Shown here: one piece after another, positions 1 through 12,400 of the stretch
Numbering within the stretch: position 1 is the stretch's first letter
How the letters are laid out: each line of letters opens with the position of its first letter
Origin: Sporocytophaga sp.
GTDB lineage: Bacteria > Bacteroidota > Bacteroidia > Cytophagales > Cytophagaceae
Length of the DNA: 64,000 nt
Assembly: GCA_024707265.1 (NCBI GenBank)
Contig: JANQAB010000010.1
Span: 558,001-622,000 of the forward strand
Direction: 5' to 3'
Made by a program: the position numbers and the translations under genes
The notes under the pieces: model-generated
What the model saw: only the letters and a program-made list of their open reading frames with translations
Database searches by the model: none
What the model was told of the DNA's origin: nothing

Positions 1-826
1 ATGTTACCAATGCCTTTTCTCTTTCTTCCTGTTTTAACCCTCCATGAAAAATAGAATGATCAATACCTTCTTCATACAGCAAATCACCTATACGCTCAAC
101 AGTATCTCTATGATTACAGAAGATCAATGTAGATTCATTTCCGATAGCACATAATAAATGAAAGAGTGTAAGCAGTTTATCCGTCCCTTCTGAACGAAGG
201 TATTTAAGTTGAACCTTACTGGAAGCCTTATTGCTTAAAAAATCTATTTTGTAAAAATCAATTTTATACTTAAAAATATTGAAATCATCTTTTGCTTCAG
301 TCGCAGAGGTAAGCCAGACTTTCTTTAAAGCGGTAATTTCTGAAGCTATAAATCTCATATCATCTTCAAATCCGAACTCTAAAGATTTATCAAACTCATC
401 CAAAACTAGCGTTGTAAGCACTTCTGATGAAATATTTTTTCTCCTGAAATGATCTGCCAACCTACCCGGAGTTCCTATTATCAATGAAGGAGCTTCTATT
501 AAGCTATTCCTTTCGACTTTAATAGGATGACCTCCATAACAGCAAACCACTTTAAATCCTGATCCAAGAGACTTAAAAACCTGCTCTATTTGCAAAGCCA
601 GTTCTCGTGCAGGCACTATAATCATCGCCTGAGTCCCCTTTATGTTATTCTTTAAATTAGCTAAAAGAGGTAACAAAAAAGCCAGCGTTTTGCCAGAACC
701 CGTAGGTGAAAGAAGAAGAATATTATCATGATTTTTTGCCGCATTGATTGCTGCGGACTGCATTTCATTAAGCTCAATATTTAATTTCTTAATGGCTGTT
801 TCTATGGACAAGGATTTATCTGACAT
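1..826 (-). CDS. DEAD-box RNA helicase, C-terminus cut by window edge
   Basis: An ATP-dependent RNA helicase that would unwind RNA duplexes in the cytoplasm. Translating the minus strand from ATG at 826 gives an open frame to the window edge. It shows the Walker A motif SPTGSGKT (about residue 41), motif Ia PARELALQ, GG, TPGR, a motif II reading DEFD rather than DEAD, and motif III TSAT. After these comes the start of the second RecA lobe (TLIFCNHRDT, then FHGGL). The DEFD variant keeps the two acidic metal/ATP residues, so activity is plausible. The C-terminal part of lobe 2 lies outside the window, so the subgroup (DbpA, RhlE or CsdA-like) cannot be set. A second, RhlE-like helicase is encoded at about 50 kb. 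Confidence 0.85.
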   Translation of the reverse strand, partial: MSDKSLSIETAIKKLNIELNEMQSAAINAAKNHDNILLLSPTGSGKTLAFLLPLLANLKNNIKGTQAMIIVPARELALQIEQVFKSLGSGFKVVCCYGGHPIKVERNSLIEAPSLIIGTPGRLADHFRRKNISSEVLTTLVLDEFDKSLEFGFEDDMRFIASEITALKKVWLTSATEAKDDFNIFKYKIDFYKIDFLSNKASSKVQLKYLRSEGTDKLLTLFHLLCAIGNESTLIFCNHRDTVERIGDLLYEEGIDHSIFHGGLKQEEREKALVT

Positions 827-932
827 TAGTATATTGTGGGGATCAGGACCCCAAAGATAGAAATAAGCCACGGTAAATTTTCATTTTCGCCGATATTAAG
901 TCCATCTTACTTAAAATAAGACCATTAAAATT

Positions 933-2095
933 TTATATTTTTCTTGAAAATCCTCTTAAAATAAAAAAGCCCGTTAATCCTGATAAAACCGAAGCAACAA
1001 GAATTGCAATTTTTGAAAACCCTTGAATATTGGTATCTGTAAATGCAAGAAGAGAAATAAAAATAGACATTGTAAACCCTATTCCACCAAGAAAACCAGC
1101 ACCTAATAAATGATTCCATCCTGCATTTGCCGGCAGATCAGCCCATTTCATTTTTATAGCCAGCCATGAAGCAAGAAAAATACCAAGAGGTTTTCCGATA
1201 TAAAGTCCTGCCAGCACACCAAGACTAACGAAAGAAGTTGCCACTTCCTCAAATTTAGCATGAATTATAAATCCGGTGTTAGCAAGCGCAAACACAGGCA
1301 TAATAAAGAAACTGAACGGTTTGTGAATAAAATGTATCAGTTTTTCTGCAGCAGAATCTATTTCGCCTTTTCCTAAAGGTATTGAAAATGCGAGCAATAC
1401 ACCGGAAATGGAAGCATGTATTCCTGATTTTAAGGTGAAATACCATAAGAGAAGCCTGTAACTAAATACAAAATTACAGACGTCACTCCGAATTTATTCA
1501 TAATCAGAAGTAACCCGAAAATTCCCGCAGCTGCTAATATATAAAGTAGTTGAAATGTTCTCCGAATAAAAAAGGCCAATTACTATTATTGAACCCAGAT
1601 CATCCACTATTGCCAGGGCTGTAAGCATTATTTTAATAGAAAAAGGAATTCTATTACCCAACAAACTTAAAACTCCCAAAGCAAACGCAATATCTGTCGC
1701 CATGGGAATTGCCCATCCACTGATAGTATCAGAATGAAGATTAATTAAGGCATAAATAACAGCTGGAGCAATCATTCCTCCACACGCTGCCAAAATGGGT
1801 AACATTGATTTTTTTATTGAAGACAATTCACCTTCAACAATTTCCCTTTAAATTTCTAAACCTACCAAAAGAAAAAAATATCCATTAATCCGTCATTTAC
1901 CCAGTGAAGCAGACTTTTATGCAAGCCCAACGGGGCAAACCCAAATTCAAACTCCCAGAAATTAAACCAGGAATGACTTATAGAGGTATTGGAAAAAAAT
2001 AATGCAATTATAGCGCAGCAGATCAGGACTATTCCCCCACTTTGTTCTGTTTGTACAAAATCCTTAATCGCCTTCGTAATACTTAATTTCTTCAT
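933..2095 (-). pseudogene. nhaA: Na+/H+ antiporter NhaA, broken by several lesions
   Basis: Three frames together spell an NhaA-type sodium/proton antiporter, an inner-membrane protein exporting Na+ in exchange for H+. The N-terminal part (from 2095) has the family opening FVQTEQSGGIVLI. The middle carries PMATDIAFALGVLSLLG and the ion-binding region ALAIVDDLGSIIVI with its Asp pair. The end has GIGFTMSIFISLLAF. Lesions I can place are a missing T near 1867-1870, an in-frame TAA at 1848-1850 where AAA (Lys) is expected after LVGLEI, a +1 shift near 1535-1555, and a missing T near 1455. Unlike other broken genes here, these are not in long homopolymers and one is a substitution, so true decay is possible. 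A poor-quality sequence patch is the alternative. Confidence 0.8.
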
Positions 2096-2108
2096 CACCG
2101 CTTGAAAT

Positions 2109-2141
2109 AAAAAAATCCTTTGATCTAATCAAAGGATTTTT
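2109..2141 (-). terminator. Rho-independent terminator hairpin upstream of nhaA
   Basis: A perfect 14-bp stem (2111-2124 pairing with 2128-2141, 3-base loop) is followed on the minus strand by a T-run. It sits just before the nhaA start, so it probably ends transcription from the DUF4412-type gene upstream. Confidence 0.6.
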
Positions 2142-2326
2142 AATATCTAAATCTAAAAGAAAATTATTTGCAAATTAATTACAACAATTTTTATGCCAAA
2201 AACCAAATCTCTTTTTTTAGTTTTTATAAATTATTCAGCATTGGCCCTATCATTTTCATTCGGTATTCAAGAATCAATATTTAATTCAGCACATATTTTA
2301 ATTGCATGCATTTTTTTTCCAGGCAT

Positions 2327-3169
2327 TTAAAAACCCATCCCTTTAACTAACTTATAATCAAAAGGTATAGAAAATAATAATATATCTAAAGGCGTTTTCT
2401 TTAATTCTGTCACCTCCATTACCATTTTCATTTCACCAGTATCACTTTCCATTTTTAACGGAACTCCGTCAACCCCATCAAGATAAATTTTAGCTTCTTT
2501 ACTTCCTGCAGAGGTCATTTTTGATAAACCTTTCGGGTCAAAATCCTTGATTTCTGTTGTTGTCCAGACGATTTGATTAATTGTTTTTCCTTGATCTGTA
2601 ACCTGAATAATATATTTTGTACATGTATATCCGATGATTTTAGCAGTTTCACTTGTTTTCGTCACTTTTACTATCGGATCTTTTTCTTTTGTCTCAGAAG
2701 CCTTTGGCAAAATAGAATAAGTTTTATTTTTTCTCCTTATTGAATAACTTTGATCTTTATCTTTAAGGTATAAGATTTCGCCCAGCATTTCCGACATTCC
2801 ACCTTCCATTTTAATAAGATTATTTCCATCTTTAATTTTTATCAAGACACCTGAAGGCATAAAACTATTTGCCCCCCCCCCTGAACTACCCTGCATGGCT
2901 TGGAATCTGTGTAGATTTTCTTCCATTAAAGATTTAAGCTGAGGATTAGCTTCCATTTGTTTTTTAAACTCAGGATCATTCATCTGAGCTTCAAGCTTTT
3001 TTATTTCAGCATCCATTTGAGCACCCGAACTATTTCCTTTAGCAGCATCCTGATTTTGAGCATTTTTAAGATCGATTTTCATTGCCCATTTTATTGTACC
3101 TTCAAAATTTTGTGAAAAGGAGGTTCCGGCAAGAAAAACAAAAAGGATAAACAGCAATTCTTTTTTCAT
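2327..3169 (-). CDS. Secreted DUF4412-type protein
   Basis: A 280-residue exported protein of unknown function. Residues 1-19 form a signal peptide ending TSFSQ, followed by FEGTIKW, the usual opening of DUF4412 proteins. A Lys/Gln/Met-rich helical stretch (about 25-95) precedes the beta-rich part with CTKYI and VWTTTEI. The end, LLFSIPFDYKLVKGMGF, is typical of these periplasmic or surface proteins. The coding strand has a G10 run (C10 on the plus strand at 2872-2881) inside a Gly-rich linker. The frame is open as given, but such a tract is prone to slippage or miscounting. DUF4412 membership is by motif recall only. Confidence 0.7.
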   Translation of the reverse strand: MKKELLFILFVFLAGTSFSQNFEGTIKWAMKIDLKNAQNQDAAKGNSSGAQMDAEIKKLEAQMNDPEFKKQMEANPQLKSLMEENLHRFQAMQGSSGGGANSFMPSGVLIKIKDGNNLIKMEGGMSEMLGEILYLKDKDQSYSIRRKNKTYSILPKASETKEKDPIVKVTKTSETAKIIGYTCTKYIIQVTDQGKTINQIVWTTTEIKDFDPKGLSKMTSAGSKEAKIYLDGVDGVPLKMESDTGEMKMVMEVTELKKTPLDILLFSIPFDYKLVKGMGF

Positions 3170-3427
3170 TTTTTACAATTGATTAATTCTACCAAATATA
3201 ACAAAATCGATACCATATTGAAATTCGACCTTGGTCACAATCACTTCAGCAAAATCAAATTTTACTTTTTTCATTTCCAAGCTGATGTAATAAATTTTTA
3301 TGCATTACTATTCGTCGAATGGTCTTAGATTTTTACAACTGATGCCCTACCAAAACGTAATAAATAGAGGTTAAAACATTAAAAAAATTCAATTACACTG
3401 AAATACAAATACATAATTTTTAAAGGT

Positions 3428-6400
3428 ATGGACATCTTCCTTCTTCGAACCAGGAGCTTATACTTATTTAAAATAAGTACGGTGCTTTTTGTCTTCATCT
3501 TTTTAATTTCAGGATATCAATCCCCCTATGTATTTGCTGAAGGAACAAAGCAATTACAGCCTACTTCCTCAGACAATGGTTTCATTCAGATATTCGACAA
3601 TAATACAACAACAAGACCATTTGCAACTTATAATTGTCCTGAACCTCACAGGTTAAATATCAGAATATGCAATGCAGGTGAAAAAAATCTATATGGGTTT
3701 CAGACAAACTGATAATGATGTTTATTTTCAGTTAAAAAATCCAAATGGAGTAGTCGTAATGGGACCCAGTAAAATTCCTAATACAGCTGGTCCAGGATAT
3801 ATTGCCAGCTATGCGGAAGCGGTTGCTGGTCCCAGAGCTATTGTCGGAGCAACAGGATACAATGCATTAACATACACCTCCACTATGGCTGGAGATTATT
3901 ATATAGAATTCAATCCAAGTGCCTCCCAGACACTTAATCCGGTAAAAAGAGTTTTTACCTATTTTGATATCACAGTAGCAACTGCTGCAAATGTAATAAA
4001 GCTCGGGCGTCTATGGTCTAAATCCTGGGACTTACAATGCAACAGCGCCACGAATCAATTCAAAGCAAAATTATATATATATGCCGATGATGGCATTGTT
4101 ACATCCATTAATTTTAATGGGATGCAACCTTTCGGTTTTGTTATTGCAGCAAACGATGCAGGGTGCACAAACACAGGTACATTTGCAACAGACCGACAGT
4201 CTTTATCAGGAAACATTAATTACCCACAATACAAAGTATTTCTGAATGACCCCGACATTGACTGCTTTCCAACCGGAGTATATGGAAATGTGAACTCTGT
4301 GTCTCTGAGCGGATGCGTTGGAAGTAACTTTTGTATAAATATAAATGTTGACAAACCTGGTAAAACTGAGATACTTTTCGAATTAAACGGAATAGCAGGT
4401 TATCAGGCAAATTCTACAGACAGACTTATAACAGCTGATCTTGTTGCTGGTAATAACTGCGTAACATGGGATGGTAAAGACGGGAAAGGTAATATTGTAA
4501 CAGGAGGAGTTAATATAACAACAAAAGTTGACTACTATAATGGACTTACTCACCTTCCTTTATTTGACGTTGAAAATAACTCAAAGGGTTATATTGTTGA
4601 TCTTGTAAGGCCTACAGGACCGCGCCCTTCCCTTTTCTGGGATGATTCAAATGTTGGAGGCGGCACAAACTTTACGGGTTGCAACAGCGCCGCAGGATGT
4701 CATACATGGAATAATAATTTCGGAGATGGTAAAACGATCAATACCTGGTGGTATGTAAATTCTACAAGCAAAACCGTAACTAATTTTGTACCTCCTTCTG
4801 TTATTACTGACGCTAATGCTGATAAGCCAGGAACAGGCTCTTCAAATGATTCTACTTTATGTTCTACCGTTACATCATTTAAATTAAATGGAAAAGTATC
4901 AAATGCAGGTGGTGGAATATGGAATACATCAGGAAGCGGTACCTTTTCCCCAAATAACACTAGTCTTCAAGGTACATATACACCATCTGCTGCCGATATT
5001 GCAAACGGATCAGTAAAACTAGTTCTCTCTTCCACTGGCAACGGAGTTTGTTCACCTAAAAAAGACAGCATTACTTACACTTTCTCCAAACAGCCTGTCA
5101 TAAGTGCCGGGCCTGATAAATCGGCTTGTGCAAACAATCCTAAAATAAGTTTATCTGCATCAATGAGCAGTGCTACAGGACTTACCTGGAACGGGGGGCT
5201 GGAACTTATACTCCAAATAAAACATCTGCCAATATAACCTACACTCCGACGGCAGCTGAAATATCTGCAGGATCCGTTGTGTTAAACCTGGCCACAACCG
5301 GAAATGGCGTTTGTCCAGCGGGTACAGAATCAATAAAGCTTACTTATACTCCTAATCCAACTGCGGATGCCGGAGTGGATCAATCTGTATGTAAAAATAA
5401 TAACAAGGTAAATTTAAACGGTTCTGTTTCGAACGCATCTGGTGGAACATGGACCGGAGGTGCGGGGTCTTTTAATCCTAATGCCAATACCTTGAATGCA
5501 ACCTATACCCCCACAGCTGCAGAACTAACAGTCGGATCTGTAAACTTAACTCTCACCACTACAGGTATGGGAAGTTGTCTTGCTGTAAATGATTTAGTTG
5601 CGATCAAATTCACCTCAATTCCTGTAGTAAATGCAGGCACCAACCAATCTATCTGTAAGAATAATACTGCAATAGCATTAAACGGATCAGTAACAGGAGC
5701 AACTACTACCGGAACCTGGAGCGGAGGTACAGGGACATTTAACCCTAATGCTAATACTCTGAATGCCACATATACTCCTTCCACATCTGAAGTTAATGCT
5801 GGAAACATTACACTTACTTTAACATCAACTAACAATGGAAATTGTAATGCAGTTACATCCAATACTTCAATTACATTTACTCCTATTCCTGTGGTATCTG
5901 TTGGTTCAAACATTATTATATGTGAAAATAATCCTGTAACGGTTCTAAATGGTACGGTTACCGGTGCTTCAGGAGGAAACTGGACAACAGGTACCGGAAC
6001 TTTTTCTCCGGGAAGAAATGCTTTAACAACTACCTACACTGCAAGTGCAGCTGAAGTTTCTGCAGGTTTCTTTACACTTACCCTAGAATCAACCGGTAAT
6101 GGCAATTGCAACCCTGTATCAAAAACACTGAATGTTCTTGTAGATCCAAAACCTACAGTAGATGCAGGAAAAGACGACACACTTTGTTCTAACAATCCGA
6201 CAATAAATCTCTCAGGATCCGTGCAAGATGCAACAAGTTACACATGGAGTGGTGGAGCTGGTATTTTCACTCCTGATAACTCTACCTTAAACGCCACCTA
6301 TACACCAACGGCTTCTGAGATATCTGCTGGAATTGTAACCCTGACGCTTAGTGCAACCAAACCTTCGTGTAATTCCGTTTCGGATCAGGTGGTATACAGA

Positions 6401-9400
6401 TTCTCGCCAGCTCCAACTGTAAATGCTGGTACAGATCAGTCAAAATGTAAAAACAACGGAGCAACAAATCTTAATGGTACTGTTACAGTTGCGAAAGGTG
6501 GGATATGGTCTGGAGGAGCTGGTTCATTTACACCTGACAACACAGTCCTGAATGCTACCTATATACCCACTGCCTCAGAAGTTTTTGCAGGAGCTGTTAC
6601 CCTAACATTGACAACAACAGAAAATGGAAAGTGTCTTGCTGTAAAGGACGATATCACCATAAATTTTACGAATCCACCGACCATTACTGCGTCCAATGCT
6701 GGGCCTGTTTGTGGCAATAATGCATTGGTAAAACTGAATGCTGTTTTCAGCACTCCGGCAACTGGTATCTTATGGACAGGGAATGGAACATTTACTCCTT
6801 CTGCATCTGATATAAATGCTAATTATACTCCCACTGCAGCTGAAATTTCAGCAGGGCAAGCCGTTATTAGTGTAAATACTACCGGAAATGGAAATTGTCT
6901 TGCTGTATCAGAACAAACAACTATCTCTATTACCCCAGCTCCAACAGTAAACGCGGGTGCAGATAAAGAAGTTTGTGCAGACAATCCTTCTGCTGTACTT
7001 ACAGGAAATGTAATGGTAGCAACTGGAGGAATATGGACAGGTGGCAAAGGGACCTTTAATCCGAATTCAACTACTTTAAATGCGACCTACACTCCTTCTA
7101 CCGATGAAATAGCTTCAGGAAATGTAACTCTAACGCTCACTACTTCAGGAAATGGGAATTGTGTAGCTGTATCAGATGAAGTCATTATCACCATAAAACC
7201 TTCACCTATTGCAGATGCAGGATCAGACCAGACTATATGTGGAGATGCCTCAACTGTGCCTTTAAGTGGTTCAATTCAGAATGCTACAGGTGGAAAATGG
7301 ACAACCAGTGGAACAGGAACATTCTCTCCAAATGATAATGTGCTTACTGCAAATTATATTCCATCTGCAGCAGATAAAGCTACAGGTGGTGTAACATTAA
7401 CACTTACATCTCAGGGAAATGGATTATGTAATGCAGTAAAGGACAACATGAAAATAGATTTTACAGTTGCTCCTTCTATTAATGCGGGTCCGGATCAGAT
7501 TGTTTGTCCGAATGATTTTCCTGTAAAACTAAATGCTTTCGGATCTAATGCAGTATGGACAGGAGGCGCTGGATCTTTTACTCCTTCAGTCAATTCTTTA
7601 AGCGCAGATTATATTCCAAGTGCATCAGAAATAGCTGCCGGTTCAGTAACATTAACTATAACAACAATTGCAAACGGAGTTTGTAAAGCCGTATCTGATG
7701 ATATAAAAATCACAATACCCCCTGCACCTGTTGTAGATGCAGGAGCAGATCTTGATATGTGCGGTAATGAAACTATTATTACATTAAATGGTATAGTCAA
7801 CAATGCCACTGGTGGTTTCTGGACAAATTCAGGCACAGGCTCTTTCATCCCGGATGCATTTTCTACATCTACCAGTTATAAGCCATCAGCTACAGATAAG
7901 ACTCTTGGGAAAGTCAAATTAACACTGACAAGTACCGGCAATGGTTCGTGTACTGCAATCTCTGATACTGTTATTATTACCATTCACCCAGCAATTATAA
8001 TTTCAGCAGGTCCTGACCAGACTATCTGTGCAGATGCTTCAGGAATAACTTTGAACGGGAGTTCGAATACCACAACAGGATTTACCTGGTCAAATGGGAA
8101 TGGTTCATTTTCACCAGATGCAAGTACTTTAAATGCCACTTACAATCCCTCTTTAACAGAAAGAACCAATGGAAGTGTTAAGCTGATTTTAACAACATCT
8201 GCCACAACTTATTGTCCACCTCAGAAGGACACAGTCTTATTTACCATAACTCCAGCGCCTACAGTAAATGCAGGGACTGACATTTCCATATGTGGTGATT
8301 CTTCTTTTGTTAAATTAAACGGGTCTATCAATACAATTCCTTCAGGTGCAGTATGGAGCAGCACAGGATCAGGAATGTTCAGTCAATCTTCCACTGATCT
8401 GAATGCAAGCTATGTTCTATCGGATGATGACAAAGCTGCAGGAATAATCACACTGACCTTAACAACCACTGGAAACGGAACATGTAATCCTGTTTCTTCA
8501 CAAATAAAATTAAATATAGCTAAAGTACCAGAAGTAAATGCAGGAGCTGATCAAACCTTATGTTCTGACATTTCAGCTGTTACCTTAAATGGAATTGTAG
8601 TTAATGCAAGTGGAGGTACATGGAAGTCCACAGGAACAGGTACTTTCACCCCTGATGCAAATACTATGAATGCATCTTATATTCCATCTGCTGTGGATTT
8701 TGAAGATGGAATTGTTTCTCTAATTTTAACAAGTACAGGAAATGGCTTGTGTACATCAGTTTCTGATCTAACAGTTATCACCTTCACTCCTGCCCCTAAC
8801 GTAACTGCTGGTTCAGATGTAAATGTATGCGCTAACAATGCTCAGGTTACACTCAATGGGGATATTACAATAGCCTCAGGAGGAATATGGACAGGCGGAT
8901 CAGGAACTTTTTCTCCATCGAACAATCAACTGTCGGCTACCTATGTACCATCTGATTCAGAAATCAGTTCAGGAACGGTTACTTTGAAACTAACTTCTAC
9001 TGGTAATGGAATTTGTAAACCTGTTGAAGATGATGTTAATATAACAATCCTACCGGCGCCAGTGGTGAATGCCGGGGATGATATTACCATATGTGCAGAC
9101 AGTTTTGCTATCAAACTTAACGGGCAAGTACTCAATGCACCTGGAGGACAATGGGTAAGCAATGGCACAGGATCATTCCTTCCTGACAATACTACTTTGG
9201 ATGCCAATTACATTCCTTCATCGGCAGATCGCCTATCCGGGAACATTACATTGAAATTAACCAGCGCACCAATCAGCAACTGCGTTGCAGTAAGCGATGA
9301 AATGACTTTAAATATTACTCCTGCACCCACTGTAAATGCAGGAACTGACATAGTTGTATGTGCCAATAATGCTTCTGTGAATCTAGGTGCTGTTACGACT

Positions 9401-12400
9401 GTAACAAATGATGTGCAATGGACAAGCTCCGGAACAGGAACCTTTACAAATGTAAACAGTTTGACTACAGATTATGTACCTTCTGCTCTTGATATAAGTG
9501 CTGGCAACGTAAATCTGACAGTAACGACTTTAAACAATGGTCTTTGCAAATCTGTGAAAGATCAGATAAGTGTTGAGATAACACCTGCACCCACAGCAGA
9601 TGCAGGATTGGATCAAACAGTTTGCAGTGACACTACAGGAGTTCGTTTAAATGGTAAAATAACTATTGCAAGCGGAGCCCTTTGGACTACTTCAGGAGAT
9701 GGAACATTTACTCCTGATGAAACTACATTGAATGCTGTTTACAAGCCATCCGCTAATGATATTAATGCAAAAAAAGTTCTTTTGACTTTAACGACAACAG
9801 GTAATGGATTGTGTTTACCGGTAAGCGATTCAATAACAATTACGATCACGCCTAAACCAATTGTAGATGCCGGCACTGATCTTTCTATATGTGCAGATGC
9901 CAGCGGTGTAAGTCTTAGCGGGACCATACAAAATGCAACTGGTAGCAATTGGAAAACTCTTGGAACCGGAAGCTTTGCGCCCAATGCCAGTACTTTAAAT
10001 GCCACTTATATTCCAAGTGCAGCTGATAAAGCTGCTGGAATAGTTAACTTAACACTGTCATCAGCAGGATCAGGAGTTTGCTCTACAGTAAGAGATACAT
10101 TACAAATTGAAATAACCCCTGCTCCAACTATAGATGCAGGACCATCTCAGACTTTATGCGCTGACTTTGAAGAAGCAGCTCTTAATGGATCAGTTACTGT
10201 TGCAACCGGAGGAACCTGGGTAACCTCTGGATCAGGGACATTCTCAGATGCCAATTCATTAATTACAACTTATTATCCATCAAATTTTGATCTCGCTTCA
10301 GGTTCTGTACTGTTGACTTTAACCAGTTCAGGCAACGGAACATGTAAGGCGGTTTCTTCCAAGTTGACATTAACCATTAATCCAGTACCAACTGCAGAAG
10401 CCGGATCAGACAAAACTTATTGCGGAGACATTACTGACATTCCATTAAACGGCTCATTCACAAAAGCTACCGGAGGATACTGGACAACAAATGGCTCAGG
10501 AACATTCACTCCGGATGAGTACACAGCCAATGCGACTTATGTACCTTCAGCATCAGAAAAAACTTCCGGACAATCAATTCTGACCTTTACTACAACAGGA
10601 AATGGTGCTTGTAATTTCGTTTCTGATAATGTCACATTTACCTTTACTCCTATCCCAACATCTGATGCCGGTCCAGACCAAACTGTTTGTGCAGATATTA
10701 CCAGCATAAACCTAGGCGGAAATGTTTCTGTTGCTTCAGGAGGAATATGGAAAAGTTCAGGTAGCGGAACATTCAGCCCAAGTATCAATGACCTGAATGC
10801 TAAATATACACCAAGTGCCTCAGATAAATCCTCAGGATCTGTTACGTTAACATTAACAACAACGGGCAATGGAACCTGTAATGCTGTTAGCAATGATATG
10901 ATTGTAACAATTACCCCGGCTCCGGTTGTCGATGCTGGATTGGATCAGACAGTCTGTGCGGATGTTTCAGGGGTAAATCTTAACGCGAGCTATAGTGTAG
11001 CTTCAGGAATTAAATGGACAACTTCATCTGGTACAGGAACTTTTGTTCCGGATGACACCACACCTAATGCGACCTTTATACCATCTTCGGTTCAAATAGC
11101 TAATGGTAAAGCTACTTTAACATTGACTACAACAGGAAACGGGACATGTAATGCTGTAAAAGATGCGATTGTAATTTTCCTTGCCCCTGTTCCACAGGCC
11201 AATGCTGGGAACGATGTTACAGTTTGTGCCGGTGTTATAGATGTAGCTTTAAACGGATCAGTGGTAAATGCTTCAGGCGGAACATGGACAAGTTCAGGAT
11301 CAGGTACATTCCTTCCGGATGCGAATGCAATACATGCAAGTTATGTTCCATCAGCTTCTGAAAACATAGACGGACAATCTGTGACCATTACCCTTACTAC
11401 AACCGGAAATGGCTCTTGTAGCCCAATCGCCGACCAGATGACTATATCCTTTAACACCGTCCCTGTTTTTGCAGGTTCCAACCAGGATGTGTGTACAAAT
11501 GGATTTCCGGTTAAATTAAATGGTTCAGGCAATGGTTCATGGACATCACCTTCAGGCGGAAGTTTTTCACCAAACCCAAATTCATTAAATGCTTCTTATA
11601 GTCCGACTCCTGCTGATATTGCTGCAGGATATGTAGATTTAATACTTACCGGATCTTCTGTTGGAACATGTCTTCCGGGAAAAGATACAGTTAGAATATC
11701 AATCACTCCGGGACCAGTTGTCAATGCAGGTTCAGATTTATTTGTTTGTGAAAATAATTCAGTTATAAGTTTAAGTGCAACTGTTTCACAAGCTACTGAT
11801 ATTAAATGGTCTACTTCTGGAGCAGGTTCATTCTCCTCTAACACCGGACTCACTACAACATATACTCCGACATCGCAAGAGTTGTCAGACGGAAACGTGA
11901 CATTGATTGCCGAAACTACAGGTAACGGAATCTGCGCTGCAGATACAGATCAGGTAGTGATTACCTTTACTCCTGCTCCTACTGCTAAGGCGGGATCAGA
12001 TGAGGATCTTTGTGCCGACATTACTTCAATTGACTTAGCTGGTTCGATTACGATTGCTACAGGATCATCCTGGTCAAGTGACGGAAGCGGAAGTATTAGC
12101 TCTGCAGGTTCTTTAGCTACAACATATACCCCTACAGATACAGATAAAACAAAAGGATTTGTAATCTTTACCCTGACAACATCAGGAAGTGGTAATTGTA
12201 CAGAAGTATCAGATCAGAAAATTATAAGATTCACTGCAGGTCCAATTGCATATCCAGGCGCAGACACGTCTTTGTGCGCTGACATCAATGAGCTTCCGCT
12301 AAATGGAAGTGTATCCGGAGCAACCGGAGGAATCTGGAGTACAAACGGAACAGGAATATTTACTCCTAATGCAAATACTTTAAATGCCAGGTACATACCT

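Noticed and set aside
2193..2330. 45-codon plus-strand frame reading MPKTKSLFLVFINYSALALS
   Set aside because: Overlaps the end of the DUF4412-type gene on the other strand and has no clear start signal; not convincing.
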